DNA of 64,000 nt, taken from NCBI RefSeq assembly GCF_003932495.1, contig NZ_QZMT01000005.1, positions 1 through 64,000 of the forward strand. The letters are read 5' to 3'. Made by a program: the position numbers and the translations under genes. Source of the stretch: Guyparkeria sp. SCN-R1 (lineage in GTDB: Bacteria; Pseudomonadota; Gammaproteobacteria; Halothiobacillales; Halothiobacillaceae). Positions 44,482 through 53,861 of this stretch are shown piece by piece. How positions within the stretch are numbered: the first letter of the stretch is position 1; every line of letters begins with the position of its first letter. A model generated the notes under the pieces. The model was given only the letters and a program-made list of their open reading frames with translations, was not told where the DNA came from and searched no databases.

Positions 44482-45048
44482 TTACATGCCCTCCTTCATC
44501 GAGCCGTGCTCGGGTTCGGTGGGCTGCTCGTTGCGCAGCACGGCGACGTGTCGCAGCAGTTCGACCAGCCCCTGCCAGAAGAGCAGGGCCGGCATGACGA
44601 TCAACAGGGTTTTGAGGAGATACAGCAGCGGGATGCCACCCGGCTCCGGCGACCCTTCGCGCATCGCCCAGCTGTTGCCGACGTACTCGAGGCTGCTGAT
44701 CCCGATAAACAGACAGACCGGCCAGAGCAGGACGACCACGCCGATGATCTCGATCCAGGCGCGGGTCTTCGGGCGGGCATTGCGCGAGAGCACGTCGACC
44801 CGCACGTGGCCGTCGTGGCGATAGGTGTAGCCCATGCCCAGCATGAACATCAGCGCGAACCAGTAGGTGATCGATTCGGACAGCCACTGGTTGCTGTCGG
44901 AGAGGCCGTAGCGCAGCGCGACCACGCCGAAGACGGTCAGGGTCAGGACCAGGCCAAGCCAGGCGACCAGTCGCCCGGTCCATTCATTGATCCGGTCGAG
45001 TCGGTCGACCAGTCGGCTCAGCCGGCAGGATGTATCCGATTGGCTCAT
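44482..45048 (-). CDS. dctQ: TRAP transporter small permease (DctQ)
   Basis: 188-residue four-helix membrane subunit that partners DctM. It has the typical LDRINEWTGRLVAWLGLVLTLTVFGVVALRYGL first helix, WLSESITYWFALMFMLGMGYTYRHDGHVRVDVL, a third helix in IEIIGVVVLLWPVCLFIG and a fourth in LLYLLKTLLIVMPALLFWQGLVELLR. The start is the ATG of TGATG, shared with the thrB stop, so the two are translationally coupled. Confidence 0.92.
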   Translation of the reverse strand: MSQSDTSCRLSRLVDRLDRINEWTGRLVAWLGLVLTLTVFGVVALRYGLSDSNQWLSESITYWFALMFMLGMGYTYRHDGHVRVDVLSRNARPKTRAWIEIIGVVVLLWPVCLFIGISSLEYVGNSWAMREGSPEPGGIPLLYLLKTLLIVMPALLFWQGLVELLRHVAVLRNEQPTEPEHGSMKEGM

Positions 45049-46022
45049 CAGCGCACCTGTGCGGGCTGGTTGGTCTCGATCCACTCGCCGGTTGCGGTGC
45101 CGGCGGCCCGGTGCGCCTCGAGGATGCGGCGGAATGGCGTCGGGTCCTTGATGTAGGTCATCTCGCCGGCTCGCGGGAAGTATTGATCCTGCATGCGCGA
45201 GACCCAGAAGCGCAGCGCTGCGGCGCGCAACAGACCCGGCCAGGCCGCCTGTTCGGCCTCGGTGAAGGGGCGTTCGGCGAGATAGCCCGCCAGGAGCGCA
45301 TCGCGCTCGGCGGCACGCGACTGACCCTGCTCGTCCACGCACCAGTCGTTGAGCGTCACCGCGAGATCGTAGGCGAACACGTCGGTGCAGGCGTAGTACA
45401 GATCGATGATGCCGGTCAGTTCACCGTTATCGAACAGGGCGTTGTCACGAAACAGATCGGCATGGATCGCCCCGCGCGGGAGGTCCGCCCGCGACTGGTC
45501 CTGTTGAAAGGCGATCTCGTCGTCGAGCAGCTCGAGTTCGTCGTCGGTGGCCTTGCTGTGCAGTTGTCGGGCGACGTCCTCGGCCCAGCCGAGATCACGA
45601 TCGGGCGCCCGATACTCCGGGAAATCGGCGGAAATGCGGTGAAAGCGCGCCAGGGTCCGCCCGATCTCCCCGCAGGCGGCCGGATCCGGGTGGTCGAGCG
45701 AGGCGCCCGTCAGTCGCTGGACCAGGGCGGCCGGCTTGCCGTTGAGTTCGGTCAGGTAGGCCCCGTCACGGGTTGGTACCGGGTGGGCCGTGGGGATGTC
45801 GTGTTCGGCGAGGTAGGCCATCAGGTCGAGAAAGAACGGCAGCTCGTCGGCGCCGTGATTCTCGAACAGGGTCAGCACAAAATGGCCGCCGGTCGTGGTG
45901 ACGAAGTAGTTGGTGTTCTCGATCCCGGCGGCGATGCCCCGGTGTTCGACCAACTCGCCCCGGTCAAACCGGGTCAGGAAGGTGGCGAGTTGTTCGGTAT
46001 CGACCTTGGTAAAAACCGACAT
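45048..46022 (-). CDS. thrB: Homoserine kinase ThrB (aminoglycoside-phosphotransferase fold)
   Basis: 324-residue kinase phosphorylating homoserine in threonine synthesis, of the alternative (not GHMP) class found in pseudomonads and alphaproteobacteria. It begins MSVFTKVDTEQLATFLTRFDRGEL, has GIAAGIENTNYFVTT and the catalytic loop AIHADLFRDNALF, then GIIDLYYACTDVFAYDLAVTLNDW. The remaining thr genes are not in the window. It is coupled to TRAP permease genes, an unusual neighbourhood. Confidence 0.92.
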   Translation of the reverse strand: MSVFTKVDTEQLATFLTRFDRGELVEHRGIAAGIENTNYFVTTTGGHFVLTLFENHGADELPFFLDLMAYLAEHDIPTAHPVPTRDGAYLTELNGKPAALVQRLTGASLDHPDPAACGEIGRTLARFHRISADFPEYRAPDRDLGWAEDVARQLHSKATDDELELLDDEIAFQQDQSRADLPRGAIHADLFRDNALFDNGELTGIIDLYYACTDVFAYDLAVTLNDWCVDEQGQSRAAERDALLAGYLAERPFTEAEQAAWPGLLRAAALRFWVSRMQDQYFPRAGEMTYIKDPTPFRRILEAHRAAGTATGEWIETNQPAQVR

Positions 46023-46070
46023 GACGGTCTCGTTCGTTGCTTGGGTTTGCCCGGATTTCGTTGTGTCGGC

Positions 46071-46790
46071 TCAGAGGTCGAGCAGCTTCTGCTGCTCTTC
46101 CTCGGTCGCCGTGACACCGCGGTTTCGGTAGAAATCGAAGATCGCGTCCACCGCCTCGTCGGCCGTGTCGCAGAGGGTGAACAGCTTCATGTCCTCGGCG
46201 GCGATGGTCTTCTCGCCCAGCAGCTGGTCGCCGAACCAGTCGATCAGTCCCTGCCAGAACGTGCTGCCCAGCAGGACGATCGGAATCCGCCGGGACTTGC
46301 CGGTCTGCACCAGGGTGAGGATCTCGGCCAGCTCGTCGAGGGTGCCGAAGCCGCCCGGCATCACCACGTAGGCCGAGGCGTGCTTGACGAACATCACCTT
46401 GCGGGCGAAGAAGTGCTGGAAATGCAGCGAGACGTCCTGGTAGTCGTTGTCGTTCTGCTCGTGGGGCAGGGCGATGTTCAGACCCACGCTGGGTGCGCCT
46501 CCGGCCTGAGCGCCCTTGTTGGCCGCCTCCATGATGCCCGGCCCACCGCCGGAGATCACCGAGAAACCGGCGTTGGAGAGCTTCTGCGCCACCTCGACAG
46601 TCAGGCCGTACCAGGGATTGTCTTCCTTGTACCGCGCCGAACCGAAGATGCTGACGGCCGGCTCGATGCTGGCGAGCGTCTCGTAGCCGTGGACGAACTC
46701 GGCCATGATCTGGAAGACCTTCCACGACTCCTGCGAGAGCCGTTGTTGCTGATCCATCCGGGTCGGGTGATTGGGTAGCTTTCTACTCAT
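46071..46790 (-). CDS. LOG-family nucleotide phosphoribohydrolase
   Basis: 239-residue Rossmann-fold protein of the LOG (lysine decarboxylase-like) family. It has SIFGSARYKEDNPWYGLTVEVAQKLS, the SGGGPGIMEAANKGA loop and the diagnostic VMPGGFGTLDELAEILT motif. Relatives hydrolyse nucleotide 5'-monophosphates to ribose phosphate and base, including cytokinin precursors, although physiological roles in bacteria vary. It lies 48 bp upstream of thrB on the same strand. Confidence 0.9.
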   Translation of the reverse strand: MSRKLPNHPTRMDQQQRLSQESWKVFQIMAEFVHGYETLASIEPAVSIFGSARYKEDNPWYGLTVEVAQKLSNAGFSVISGGGPGIMEAANKGAQAGGAPSVGLNIALPHEQNDNDYQDVSLHFQHFFARKVMFVKHASAYVVMPGGFGTLDELAEILTLVQTGKSRRIPIVLLGSTFWQGLIDWFGDQLLGEKTIAAEDMKLFTLCDTADEAVDAIFDFYRNRGVTATEEEQQKLLDL

Positions 46791-46862
46791 GCAAGACCGC
46801 GTGAAGCCGAGGTGTTCCCGGGATGTTTCCCCCGGAGTTCAGTGGGGTTTCAGTGGTTGCCG

Positions 46863-46877
46863 ACCCGTCGGTGACGG
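46863..46877. repeat. Short hairpin in the LOG-polA divergent region
   Basis: CCCGTC and GACGGG, separated by GGT, form a 6-bp stem in the 148-bp divergent gap. No clear promoter boxes can be tied to it. Confidence 0.3.
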
Positions 46878-46938
46878 GGCTGCCTGTGGCATAGTACCGG
46901 CCTGATATCCACGGAATACAAAAGGGGCAAATCCTACC

Positions 46939-49653
46939 ATGTCCGACCGCAACGGACCCGTGATTCTCGTCGATGGCAGTTCCTTCCTGTTTCGCGCCTT
47001 CCACGCCCTCCCGCCGCTCACCGCGCCCGATGGCACGCCCACCGGCGCCATCCACGGCGTGGTCAACATGCTCCTCAAGATGCGGCGCGAGGCCGATCCC
47101 AGCCACATGGCGGTGGTGTTCGACGCCCCGGGGAAGACCTTTCGCGACGACATTTATCCCGACTACAAGGCTCACCGGCCGCCGTTGCCCGACGACCTGC
47201 GGGTGCAGATCGAGCCGGTGCATGCACTGGTTCGGGCGTTGGGTTTTCCGCTCCTGTGCATCGAGGGGGTCGAGGCCGACGACGTCATCGGCACCCTGAT
47301 GCACGAGGCGCGCGAGAACGACGAGGAGGTGATCGTCGCGACCGCCGACAAGGATTTCGCCCAGCTGGTGGCCCCCAGCGTGACGCTGGTCAACACCATG
47401 AGCAACAAGACCACCGACGTCGCGGCCGTCGAGGAAAAGTACGGCATCACCCCGGCACAGTTCATCGACTTTCTCGCACTGGTCGGCGACAAGGTCGACA
47501 ACATCCCCGGCGTCCCGGGGTGTGGCCCCAAGACGGCCACCAAGTGGATCAACCAGTACGGCTCGCTCGACGAGATCATCGCGCATGCCGAGGAGCTCAA
47601 GGGCAAGGTGGGGCAGTCGTTGCGCGATTCGCTAGAGTTCCTGCCCACCAGCCGCGAACTGGTGACCATCCGCACCGATTGCGAGCTGCCGGTCACCCTC
47701 AACGAGTTGGTGATCGAGCCGGCGGACGTCCAGACCGGCCTGGCATTGGCCGATCGCTACGGACTCAACTCGCTACGCCGCTGGTTCGGCGAGCAAGGAC
47801 TCGAGGAGGGCAACTCGGTCGCGGAGACGGTCGAACGCCCCGAGGTCGAGTACCACACGGTGACCGATCTCGACACGCTGGATGCCTGGATCACGCGGAT
47901 CGAGGCGGCCCCGCGCGTGGCCTTCGACACCGAGACCAATTCGCTCGAGCCGATGCAGATGGCGATCGTCGGGCTGTCGTTCGCGATCGAACCCCACGAG
48001 GCGATCTACGTACCATTGGTGCACGTCGATGCCCACGGCGAACGCATCGAGCCGCAACTGGATCGCGACACGGTGCTCGCCCGGCTCAAGTCGTGGCTGG
48101 AAGATGATCGTCCCACCAAGATCCTGCAGAATGCCAAGTTCGACATGCACGCGCTCGCCAGTCACGGCATCACCCTGCGCGGGCTCGTGGATGACAGCAT
48201 GCTCGAGTCCTACGTGCTCGATCCGACCGCCTCGCGCCACGACATGGACACGCTCGCCTCCCGCGAGCTGTCGTATCAGACCACTACCTTCGAGGAGATC
48301 GCCGGCAAGGGTGCCAAGCAACTGACCTTCGACCAGATCGAGATCGATGTGGCCGGCCCGTATGCCGCCGAGGATGCGGACATCACCCTTCAACTGGCCG
48401 ACCGCCTGCGCGCGCAGCTGGCCGAGGTGCCCACCCTGATGACGGTCTACGAGGGGATCGAGCGGCCGCTGGTGCCGGTGCTGTTCAGCATGGAGCGTGC
48501 CGGCGTGGCGATCGACAGCGAGCAGTTGGCGCGCCAGGGCGAGGCGATTGGCGCACGAATCGCCGCGATCGAAGCCCAGGCCCAGGAGATCGCCGGCGAG
48601 ACCTTCAATCTCGGTTCAACCAAGCAGCTCAAGGCCATCCTCTACGAGCGCATGGGGCTGCCGGTGAAGGTCAAGACGCCCAAGGGCGAGCCGTCGACCA
48701 ACGAGGAGGCGCTCTCAGCGCTGGTCGACGAGCATCCGCTCGCCCAACTGATCCTCGATTACCGTGGCCTGACCAAGCTCAAGAGCACCTACATCGACCG
48801 CCTGCCCGAGCGCATCGACCCCACGACGGGGCGGGTGCACAGCATGTTCCACCAGGCGGTAACCGCGACCGGGCGCCTGTCGTCCTCGAATCCCAACCTG
48901 CAGAACATCCCGGTGCGTACCGAGGAGGGGCGGCGCATCCGCAAGGCGTTCGTCGCCACGCCCGGCCACAAGCTGATTTCGGCAGATTACTCGCAGATCG
49001 AACTGCGGATCATGGCGCACCTGTCGGGTGACGAGGGATTGCTGTCGGCTTTCGAGCACGGCGAGGACATCCACCGGGCCACCGCCCGCGAGGTGTTCGC
49101 CGATGGCGGCGAGGTCTCGGACGAGCAGCGTCGTGCCGCCAAGGCGATTAACTTCGGCCTGATCTACGGCATGTCGGCCTTCGGGCTGGCGCGCCAGATT
49201 GGGGTGGGGCGGACCGAGGCGCAGGATTACATCGATCGCTACTTCGCTCGTTATCCCGGCGTGGCGCGCTACATGGACGACACGCGCCGGCAGGCCCACG
49301 AACGTGGCTTTGTCGAGACCGTCTTCGGCCGGCGCCTGTACCTGCCCGAACTCAAGAGCCGCAATGGCCAACGCCGCCAGTACGCCGAGCGCACCGCGAT
49401 CAACGCACCCATGCAGGGCACGGCCGCCGATATCATCAAGCGGGCGATGTTGGCCTTGCACGAGAACGTGGTGATGCCTGGCCGGGCCCGGATGATCATC
49501 CAGGTGCACGACGAGCTGATCTTCGAAGCGCCGGCCGCTGAGGCCGAGTCGCTGGCGAACGAGATCGAGACCACCATGATCGCCGCCGCCGAGCTACGGG
49601 TGCCGCTCGAAGTGGGAATCGGCATCGGCGAGAGTTGGGACGAGGCGCATTGA
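46939..49653 (+). CDS. polA: DNA polymerase I (PolA)
   Basis: 904-residue replication/repair polymerase. The 5'-3' exonuclease (residues 1-290) starts VILVDGSSFLFRAFHALPPL and has EGVEADDVIGTL and ATADKDFAQLV, and the helix-hairpin with NIPGVPGCGPKTATKW. The 3'-5' proofreading domain has VAFDTETNSLEP and NAKFDMHAL. The polymerase has SADYSQIELRIMAHLSGDE, RAAKAINFGLIYGMSAFGLA and IIQVHDELIFEA. All catalytic carboxylates are present and the length is normal. It is followed by a strong terminator and is a stand-alone gene. Confidence 0.97.
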   Translation: MSDRNGPVILVDGSSFLFRAFHALPPLTAPDGTPTGAIHGVVNMLLKMRREADPSHMAVVFDAPGKTFRDDIYPDYKAHRPPLPDDLRVQIEPVHALVRALGFPLLCIEGVEADDVIGTLMHEARENDEEVIVATADKDFAQLVAPSVTLVNTMSNKTTDVAAVEEKYGITPAQFIDFLALVGDKVDNIPGVPGCGPKTATKWINQYGSLDEIIAHAEELKGKVGQSLRDSLEFLPTSRELVTIRTDCELPVTLNELVIEPADVQTGLALADRYGLNSLRRWFGEQGLEEGNSVAETVERPEVEYHTVTDLDTLDAWITRIEAAPRVAFDTETNSLEPMQMAIVGLSFAIEPHEAIYVPLVHVDAHGERIEPQLDRDTVLARLKSWLEDDRPTKILQNAKFDMHALASHGITLRGLVDDSMLESYVLDPTASRHDMDTLASRELSYQTTTFEEIAGKGAKQLTFDQIEIDVAGPYAAEDADITLQLADRLRAQLAEVPTLMTVYEGIERPLVPVLFSMERAGVAIDSEQLARQGEAIGARIAAIEAQAQEIAGETFNLGSTKQLKAILYERMGLPVKVKTPKGEPSTNEEALSALVDEHPLAQLILDYRGLTKLKSTYIDRLPERIDPTTGRVHSMFHQAVTATGRLSSSNPNLQNIPVRTEEGRRIRKAFVATPGHKLISADYSQIELRIMAHLSGDEGLLSAFEHGEDIHRATAREVFADGGEVSDEQRRAAKAINFGLIYGMSAFGLARQIGVGRTEAQDYIDRYFARYPGVARYMDDTRRQAHERGFVETVFGRRLYLPELKSRNGQRRQYAERTAINAPMQGTAADIIKRAMLALHENVVMPGRARMIIQVHDELIFEAPAAEAESLANEIETTMIAAAELRVPLEVGIGIGESWDEAH

Positions 49654-49742
49654 ATATCGGCGACTGACACGATGCCCGACGGTATCGACAGGCCAACCAG
49701 TTGACTGCCGGCTTTTCTCCCAGCCCACGTTCACGGGCAATC

Positions 49743-49785
49743 AAAAACGCCCGCTGATGCACAAGGCATCGGCGGGCGTTTTTTT
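49743..49785. terminator. Bidirectional terminator between polA and the EAL gene
   Basis: A 15-bp stem (AACGCCCGC... / ...GCGGGCGTT) with a five-base loop, preceded by AAAAA and followed by seven T. It serves polA on the plus strand, about 90 nt after its stop, and the EAL gene on the minus strand, 20 nt after its stop. Confidence 0.92.
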
Positions 49786-49804
49786 GTGGCGAGTGGGTCC
49801 GGTG

Positions 49805-52381
49805 TCAGTCGGCCTGACGGCTCGGTTGGATCTCGGGTACCGGGTAGCTGGGGATATTGCCGTGCATGAACTCGCCGTCCCAGTAGTCCTCGTCGAAGGG
49901 CCGTGAGAAGACGAAGCCCTGAATCTGCAGGCGACTGCCGAACTTTCGCAACTCGACCAATTGCTGTGGGGTTTCGACGCCCTCGATTACGACCTCGAAC
50001 TCGAGCTTCTCGGCCATCGCGAGGATCGACTCGAGCAGCTTGCGGGCATCCTCGCTGCGCTCGATCTCGTCGACGAACTGCTTGTCGATCTTGAGCTTCG
50101 AGATCGGCAGATTGTTGAGGTAGGCGAGCGAGGAATGGCCGGTGCCGAAGTCGTCGATGGCGATGGCAAAGCCGTGCATCGCCAACTGGTGGAGTCGCTC
50201 GGCCAGCAGGGTCGGGTCGGAGCCGAAGTCGCTTTCGGTGATCTCGAGCACGATCGACGAGGTCGGCAGGCCGGCGGTCTTGGCCAACTGGATCAGGCGT
50301 TCGTCGACCTTGTCGAGCAACAATAGCTGCGGCGGGACGTTGATCGAGATGGTCAGTTCCTGGCCCGCCTGACGCTGCCAGTCGGCGACGCGCCGACAGG
50401 CGTGGTTGAGCGCCCATTCGGTGAACTCGCCGATCAGGTTGTGCTCCTCGGCCAGGGGAATGAACTCCGCTGGCGAGATCCAGTCGCCACGATAGCGCCA
50501 GCGCATCAGGGCCTCGAAGCCCACCAGCGTGCCACTGGCCAGTGACACCTGCGGCTGGTAGTGCACCCGCATCTCGCGATTGCCGAGTGCCTTGCCGAGT
50601 GCCTGGGTCAGTTCGAAACGCCGTTTTGCGGCATGCGTATGGCCTTGGGCGTGGCCGATGATGCGGTTACCGCCCTCGGCTTTGGCCTGCGAGAGGCCGT
50701 TATCGGTAATGCGCAGCAATTCCTCGGCGGTCTGACCCTCGGCCGGGAACTGCGCCGAGGTGACGCTGGCGCGGATATCCAGGCGGTATCCGGCCAATTC
50801 CACGCGTTGGGTGAGGTGGGCGTGGGCCTGGCGCATCGCCTCGTCGACCCGCGATTCGAGCTCGGCGGCATTGTCGGCGAAGACCAGGAAGGCGAATTCG
50901 TCACCGTCGATGCGTGCGAGCAGGGCGCGTGGGTCGGTGATCTCGGCCAGGCGATCGCCCATGACCCGCAGGATACGGTCACCGAAGCGTCGGCCCAGGG
51001 CCTCGTTGAACGCCGTGAAGCCGTCCAGGCCCAGCGCGACCAGGGCGAATGGTTGGTCCGGATGGGTCTGAATCTGGGTGTCGACCTGCTGAACGAAGTA
51101 GCCGCGGTTGAGCCGGTCGGTGACCCGGTCCTGGCGGGCCAGCGCGAGGACCTCGTTCTCGCGGGCACGGATCTCGGTGTGATCGTTGATCACCACGATC
51201 ACGTGGCCACGTTTCTCCCGCGGTTCGCCGACCAGCCGGATGGATACCAGCGCGATCAGTGCCTTGTCGTCCTCCGGGCGGGTGAACTCGATTTCGCTGC
51301 GCCACTCGCCCTTTTCCAGGACGTGCTTCCAGATCGGTGCGACCACGTGGCTGGGCTGGGCGAGCAGGATCTCGAGCAGGGGGCGTTCGGCCAGTTTTGT
51401 CGTGCTCATTTCGAGCAACAATTCAGCCGCCGGGTTGGCACGGCTGACGAAACCCTGAATGTCGGTGACCAGCACCGCCTCCTGCACCTCGTCGAAGACC
51501 GAGGCGGTCAGGGCCAGTGAGTCCTCGGCGCGCCGGCGACTCAGGGATTCCTTGTCGTGCTTCTTGAGCATCGCCTGGAGTTGCTCGCGGGAATTCGACA
51601 GGCTGACCAGCGAGCTGCGGAACTGCTGTACCGCCCGCGCGATCCGTCCCAACTGGTCGCGACGCTTCTGTTGGGCACCGGCAGTGGCCTGTTGGCCGGC
51701 GACGATGCGCTCGGTGATCTCGGCCAGTTGACGGATTTGCCGGTTCGTCAGCCAGAGCACCAGCATCAGCAGCAGGGCCTGCAGGGCGACGAACACGATC
51801 AGGACGAGCTGGTAATTGTCGGTGACCGCGGCATTGGCGCCCCGGATGGCCCGCATGGTCTCCTCGAGTTCATCGTTGGCCGCGTCGATCAGCCCACCGA
51901 ATCCGTCGGTCATGATCGCGGCTCGCTGTTCGGCCAGCCGCGTCTGAATGCGTGCTATCTCGTCGCGCGGCGCCGCGGCGACGTTCTGATTGGCTTCGAC
52001 CAGGCTACGCGCCTGGGTTTCGATTGAATCGGCGAGCCGGTTGATAGCGCCGGGGTGGTTTTCCCGCAGCGGGGCGAGGGCCACGCTGCCTCGAATCGCG
52101 GAGGCGATCTGGGTGAGTTCGGTGCGCAGGTTCGAGACATCGCGGCGCGCCCCCGGTGCGAAGCCGGCGACCTCCCGTTCGACCTTGGCGGCGATGCCCG
52201 CGTACTCGTTACGGATCTGCTCGATCGACTTGTGCGTCTCGACGAAGCCGTGACTGGCCTCGGCGAAGGTCTCGACGTTCGACTGGGCCAGATTGCCCAG
52301 GTAGAAAACCAGGCCGGCACTGAGAGCCAACTGGGCGAGGATGAAGAGGAGGAATTGCAGCGGCAGGGGGAGCAGTCGCAT
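49805..52381 (-). CDS. Membrane EAL phosphodiesterase with degenerate GGDEF
   Basis: 858 residues. Helix 1 is at about 8-28, a periplasmic helical sensor at 30-190 (four-helix-like), helix 2 at about 191-211, then a coiled linker, PAS at about 290-400, GGDEF at about 415-575 and EAL at about 590-840. GGDEF is degenerate: RIDGDEF (492-496 DGDEF). EAL is intact (EAL at 623-625, EITESDF, DDFGTGHSS, KIDKQF, IEGVET, QGFVF), so cyclic-di-GMP breakdown is the likely output with GGDEF as a GTP-binding regulator. The start is the ATG of MRLLPLPL; the long upstream open frame is not credible. Confidence 0.9.
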   Translation of the reverse strand: MRLLPLPLQFLLFILAQLALSAGLVFYLGNLAQSNVETFAEASHGFVETHKSIEQIRNEYAGIAAKVEREVAGFAPGARRDVSNLRTELTQIASAIRGSVALAPLRENHPGAINRLADSIETQARSLVEANQNVAAAPRDEIARIQTRLAEQRAAIMTDGFGGLIDAANDELEETMRAIRGANAAVTDNYQLVLIVFVALQALLLMLVLWLTNRQIRQLAEITERIVAGQQATAGAQQKRRDQLGRIARAVQQFRSSLVSLSNSREQLQAMLKKHDKESLSRRRAEDSLALTASVFDEVQEAVLVTDIQGFVSRANPAAELLLEMSTTKLAERPLLEILLAQPSHVVAPIWKHVLEKGEWRSEIEFTRPEDDKALIALVSIRLVGEPREKRGHVIVVINDHTEIRARENEVLALARQDRVTDRLNRGYFVQQVDTQIQTHPDQPFALVALGLDGFTAFNEALGRRFGDRILRVMGDRLAEITDPRALLARIDGDEFAFLVFADNAAELESRVDEAMRQAHAHLTQRVELAGYRLDIRASVTSAQFPAEGQTAEELLRITDNGLSQAKAEGGNRIIGHAQGHTHAAKRRFELTQALGKALGNREMRVHYQPQVSLASGTLVGFEALMRWRYRGDWISPAEFIPLAEEHNLIGEFTEWALNHACRRVADWQRQAGQELTISINVPPQLLLLDKVDERLIQLAKTAGLPTSSIVLEITESDFGSDPTLLAERLHQLAMHGFAIAIDDFGTGHSSLAYLNNLPISKLKIDKQFVDEIERSEDARKLLESILAMAEKLEFEVVIEGVETPQQLVELRKFGSRLQIQGFVFSRPFDEDYWDGEFMHGNIPSYPVPEIQPSRQAD

Positions 52382-52425
52382 TCGGGTCGTCCTGAGTCCG
52401 AGAAGATTTGTCCGTCGTCGTGGGC

Positions 52426-52887
52426 TTACACGGCGTGCGCAGAGTTTCGCGCAAGGGCATCCCCGAGTCCAGCGGCGATCGGTTGGATTCGGGCGAGCAA
52501 TTCGATCGGTTCCATCGGTTCGCGCTCGCCGGCGCCCCAGACCACACCCGGCCAAGCCCGATCCTCGGCAAAGCGGACGACACAATGCAGATGGAGCTGG
52601 TCAACGAGGTTGCCGATCGCGCCGACGTTGAGCCGCTCCGGGTGGTAGAGGCGTTCGAGGGTCTCGCTCAAGGCCTGAAGGCCGTCAAGCGCCTCGTTGC
52701 GCCAGTCTGGCGGGAGTTGATGCAGCTGCTCGGCGTGGGGACACATCGGCACGATCAGGGTCCAGACAAAGCGCCGGTCGTTGATCAGCCGGAACTGCAG
52801 CCGTCCATGATTGATTACCGGAAAACTGTCGGCTTTCAGGCGCGGGTGCAGGTGCCAATCCGTAGCGGTCGGTCGGGCATCGGTCAT
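52426..52887 (-). CDS. HIT-family hydrolase
   Basis: 153-residue histidine-triad protein with the motif LVDQLHLHCVVRF. In this subfamily the first His of HxHxH is Gln, and the second His is the expected nucleophile. Relatives hydrolyse nucleotide phosphoramidates or dinucleoside polyphosphates. Its start overlaps the MotB-like gene stop by 4 bp, so it is part of the stator operon, although a motility role is not evident. Confidence 0.88.
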   Translation of the reverse strand: MTDARPTATDWHLHPRLKADSFPVINHGRLQFRLINDRRFVWTLIVPMCPHAEQLHQLPPDWRNEALDGLQALSETLERLYHPERLNVGAIGNLVDQLHLHCVVRFAEDRAWPGVVWGAGEREPMEPIELLARIQPIAAGLGDALARNSAHAV

Positions 52888-53861
52888 CGTGCGTCCTCCT
52901 CGTTGGCGGGCAGCTCCAGCACCAGATCCACGCGGCGGTTCTCGGCGCGGCCGGTGGCGGTGTCGTTGCCGGTGATGGGTTGCGTGTCGGCGAGCCCGAC
53001 CGCGTGCAGTCGGCGGGGGCGGATGCCGGCATCGATCAATTCGCGTACCACCGACGCGGCCCTGGCCGCCGACAACTCCCAGTTGGAGGGGTAGCGCCAG
53101 GTCTGAATGGGGCGATTGTCGGTGTGGCCCTCAACGGTGATGCGATAGTCGCTGCCCTCGAGGCGTTCGGCGAGTCGCGCGAGCAGGTGACGGCCAGCGC
53201 CTGACAGACCGGCCTCGCCGGTGGGGAAGAGGATATTGTCCTTGACCCGCAATTGCACCCGATCGGCGATTGTCGAGACCTCGACGTCGTCACCCATGTC
53301 CTCGAACTGCCCGGCCAGGGCTCGGGCCTGCTCACCCGGATGGTTTTGTCCTTGGGCGGATGCGCCACTGCCATCGGAGTCCATGGCCGCGCCGGACGTC
53401 GGCTCCGGTGCTTCCTGGTGAGACTCGGCATCGCCGGGTTCAGCGAACAGTTGCTCGTGGCGCTCGCCGATCAGGGCATCCCCGCTGGCGGTGCGGGCAT
53501 CCGGGTTCGGTTTGTCGCCTCCAATGATTATCTCGGGTGGGTCGGTATCCCCGGTGGCGTCGCTGGCCGCTGGCCGATCCGTGTTCGCTGGCTGGTTGCT
53601 CTGCATGCCACTGCCCGGCTCGATCGGATTCTGTGCCTTGTGCTGATAGGCGTAGGCGGCGAGCAGGACGAACAGCGTCAGCAGCAGGGTCATCAGGTCG
53701 ACCATGGTCAGCAGCCAGTAGTTCTGATCGTCCTCGACCTGGCGGACGTCGGGCTCCCAGCCCTCGCTCCATGGCCGCCCCCCGTCACGGGCGGCCGCGG
53801 CAACCCGAGCCTCCTGGAGTTCGAGTTCCTGTGCGCTGGGGTCGGCGCTCACGCTGTTCAC
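52884..53861 (-). CDS. motB: MotB/MotD-type stator protein with OmpA peptidoglycan-binding domain
   Basis: 325 residues. A polar N-terminal stretch of 45 residues is followed by one helix (WLLTMVDLMTLLLTLFVLLAAYAY) with the proton-channel Asp55. Then comes a Pro/Asp/Gly-rich periplasmic linker of about 110 residues and an OmpA-like domain (residues about 200-315: ITVEGHTDNRPI ... YPSNWELSAARAASVVRELIDAG). The longer N-terminus and low-complexity linker differ from standard MotB (MotD-like or a secondary stator). It overlaps the MotA-like gene by 4 bp. Confidence 0.85.
   Translation of the reverse strand: MNSVSADPSAQELELQEARVAAAARDGGRPWSEGWEPDVRQVEDDQNYWLLTMVDLMTLLLTLFVLLAAYAYQHKAQNPIEPGSGMQSNQPANTDRPAASDATGDTDPPEIIIGGDKPNPDARTASGDALIGERHEQLFAEPGDAESHQEAPEPTSGAAMDSDGSGASAQGQNHPGEQARALAGQFEDMGDDVEVSTIADRVQLRVKDNILFPTGEAGLSGAGRHLLARLAERLEGSDYRITVEGHTDNRPIQTWRYPSNWELSAARAASVVRELIDAGIRPRRLHAVGLADTQPITGNDTATGRAENRRVDLVLELPANEEDAR

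Noticed and set aside
45030-46778. 582-codon plus-strand open frame opposite thrB and the LOG gene
   Set aside because: Covers two convincing minus-strand genes; no protein features.
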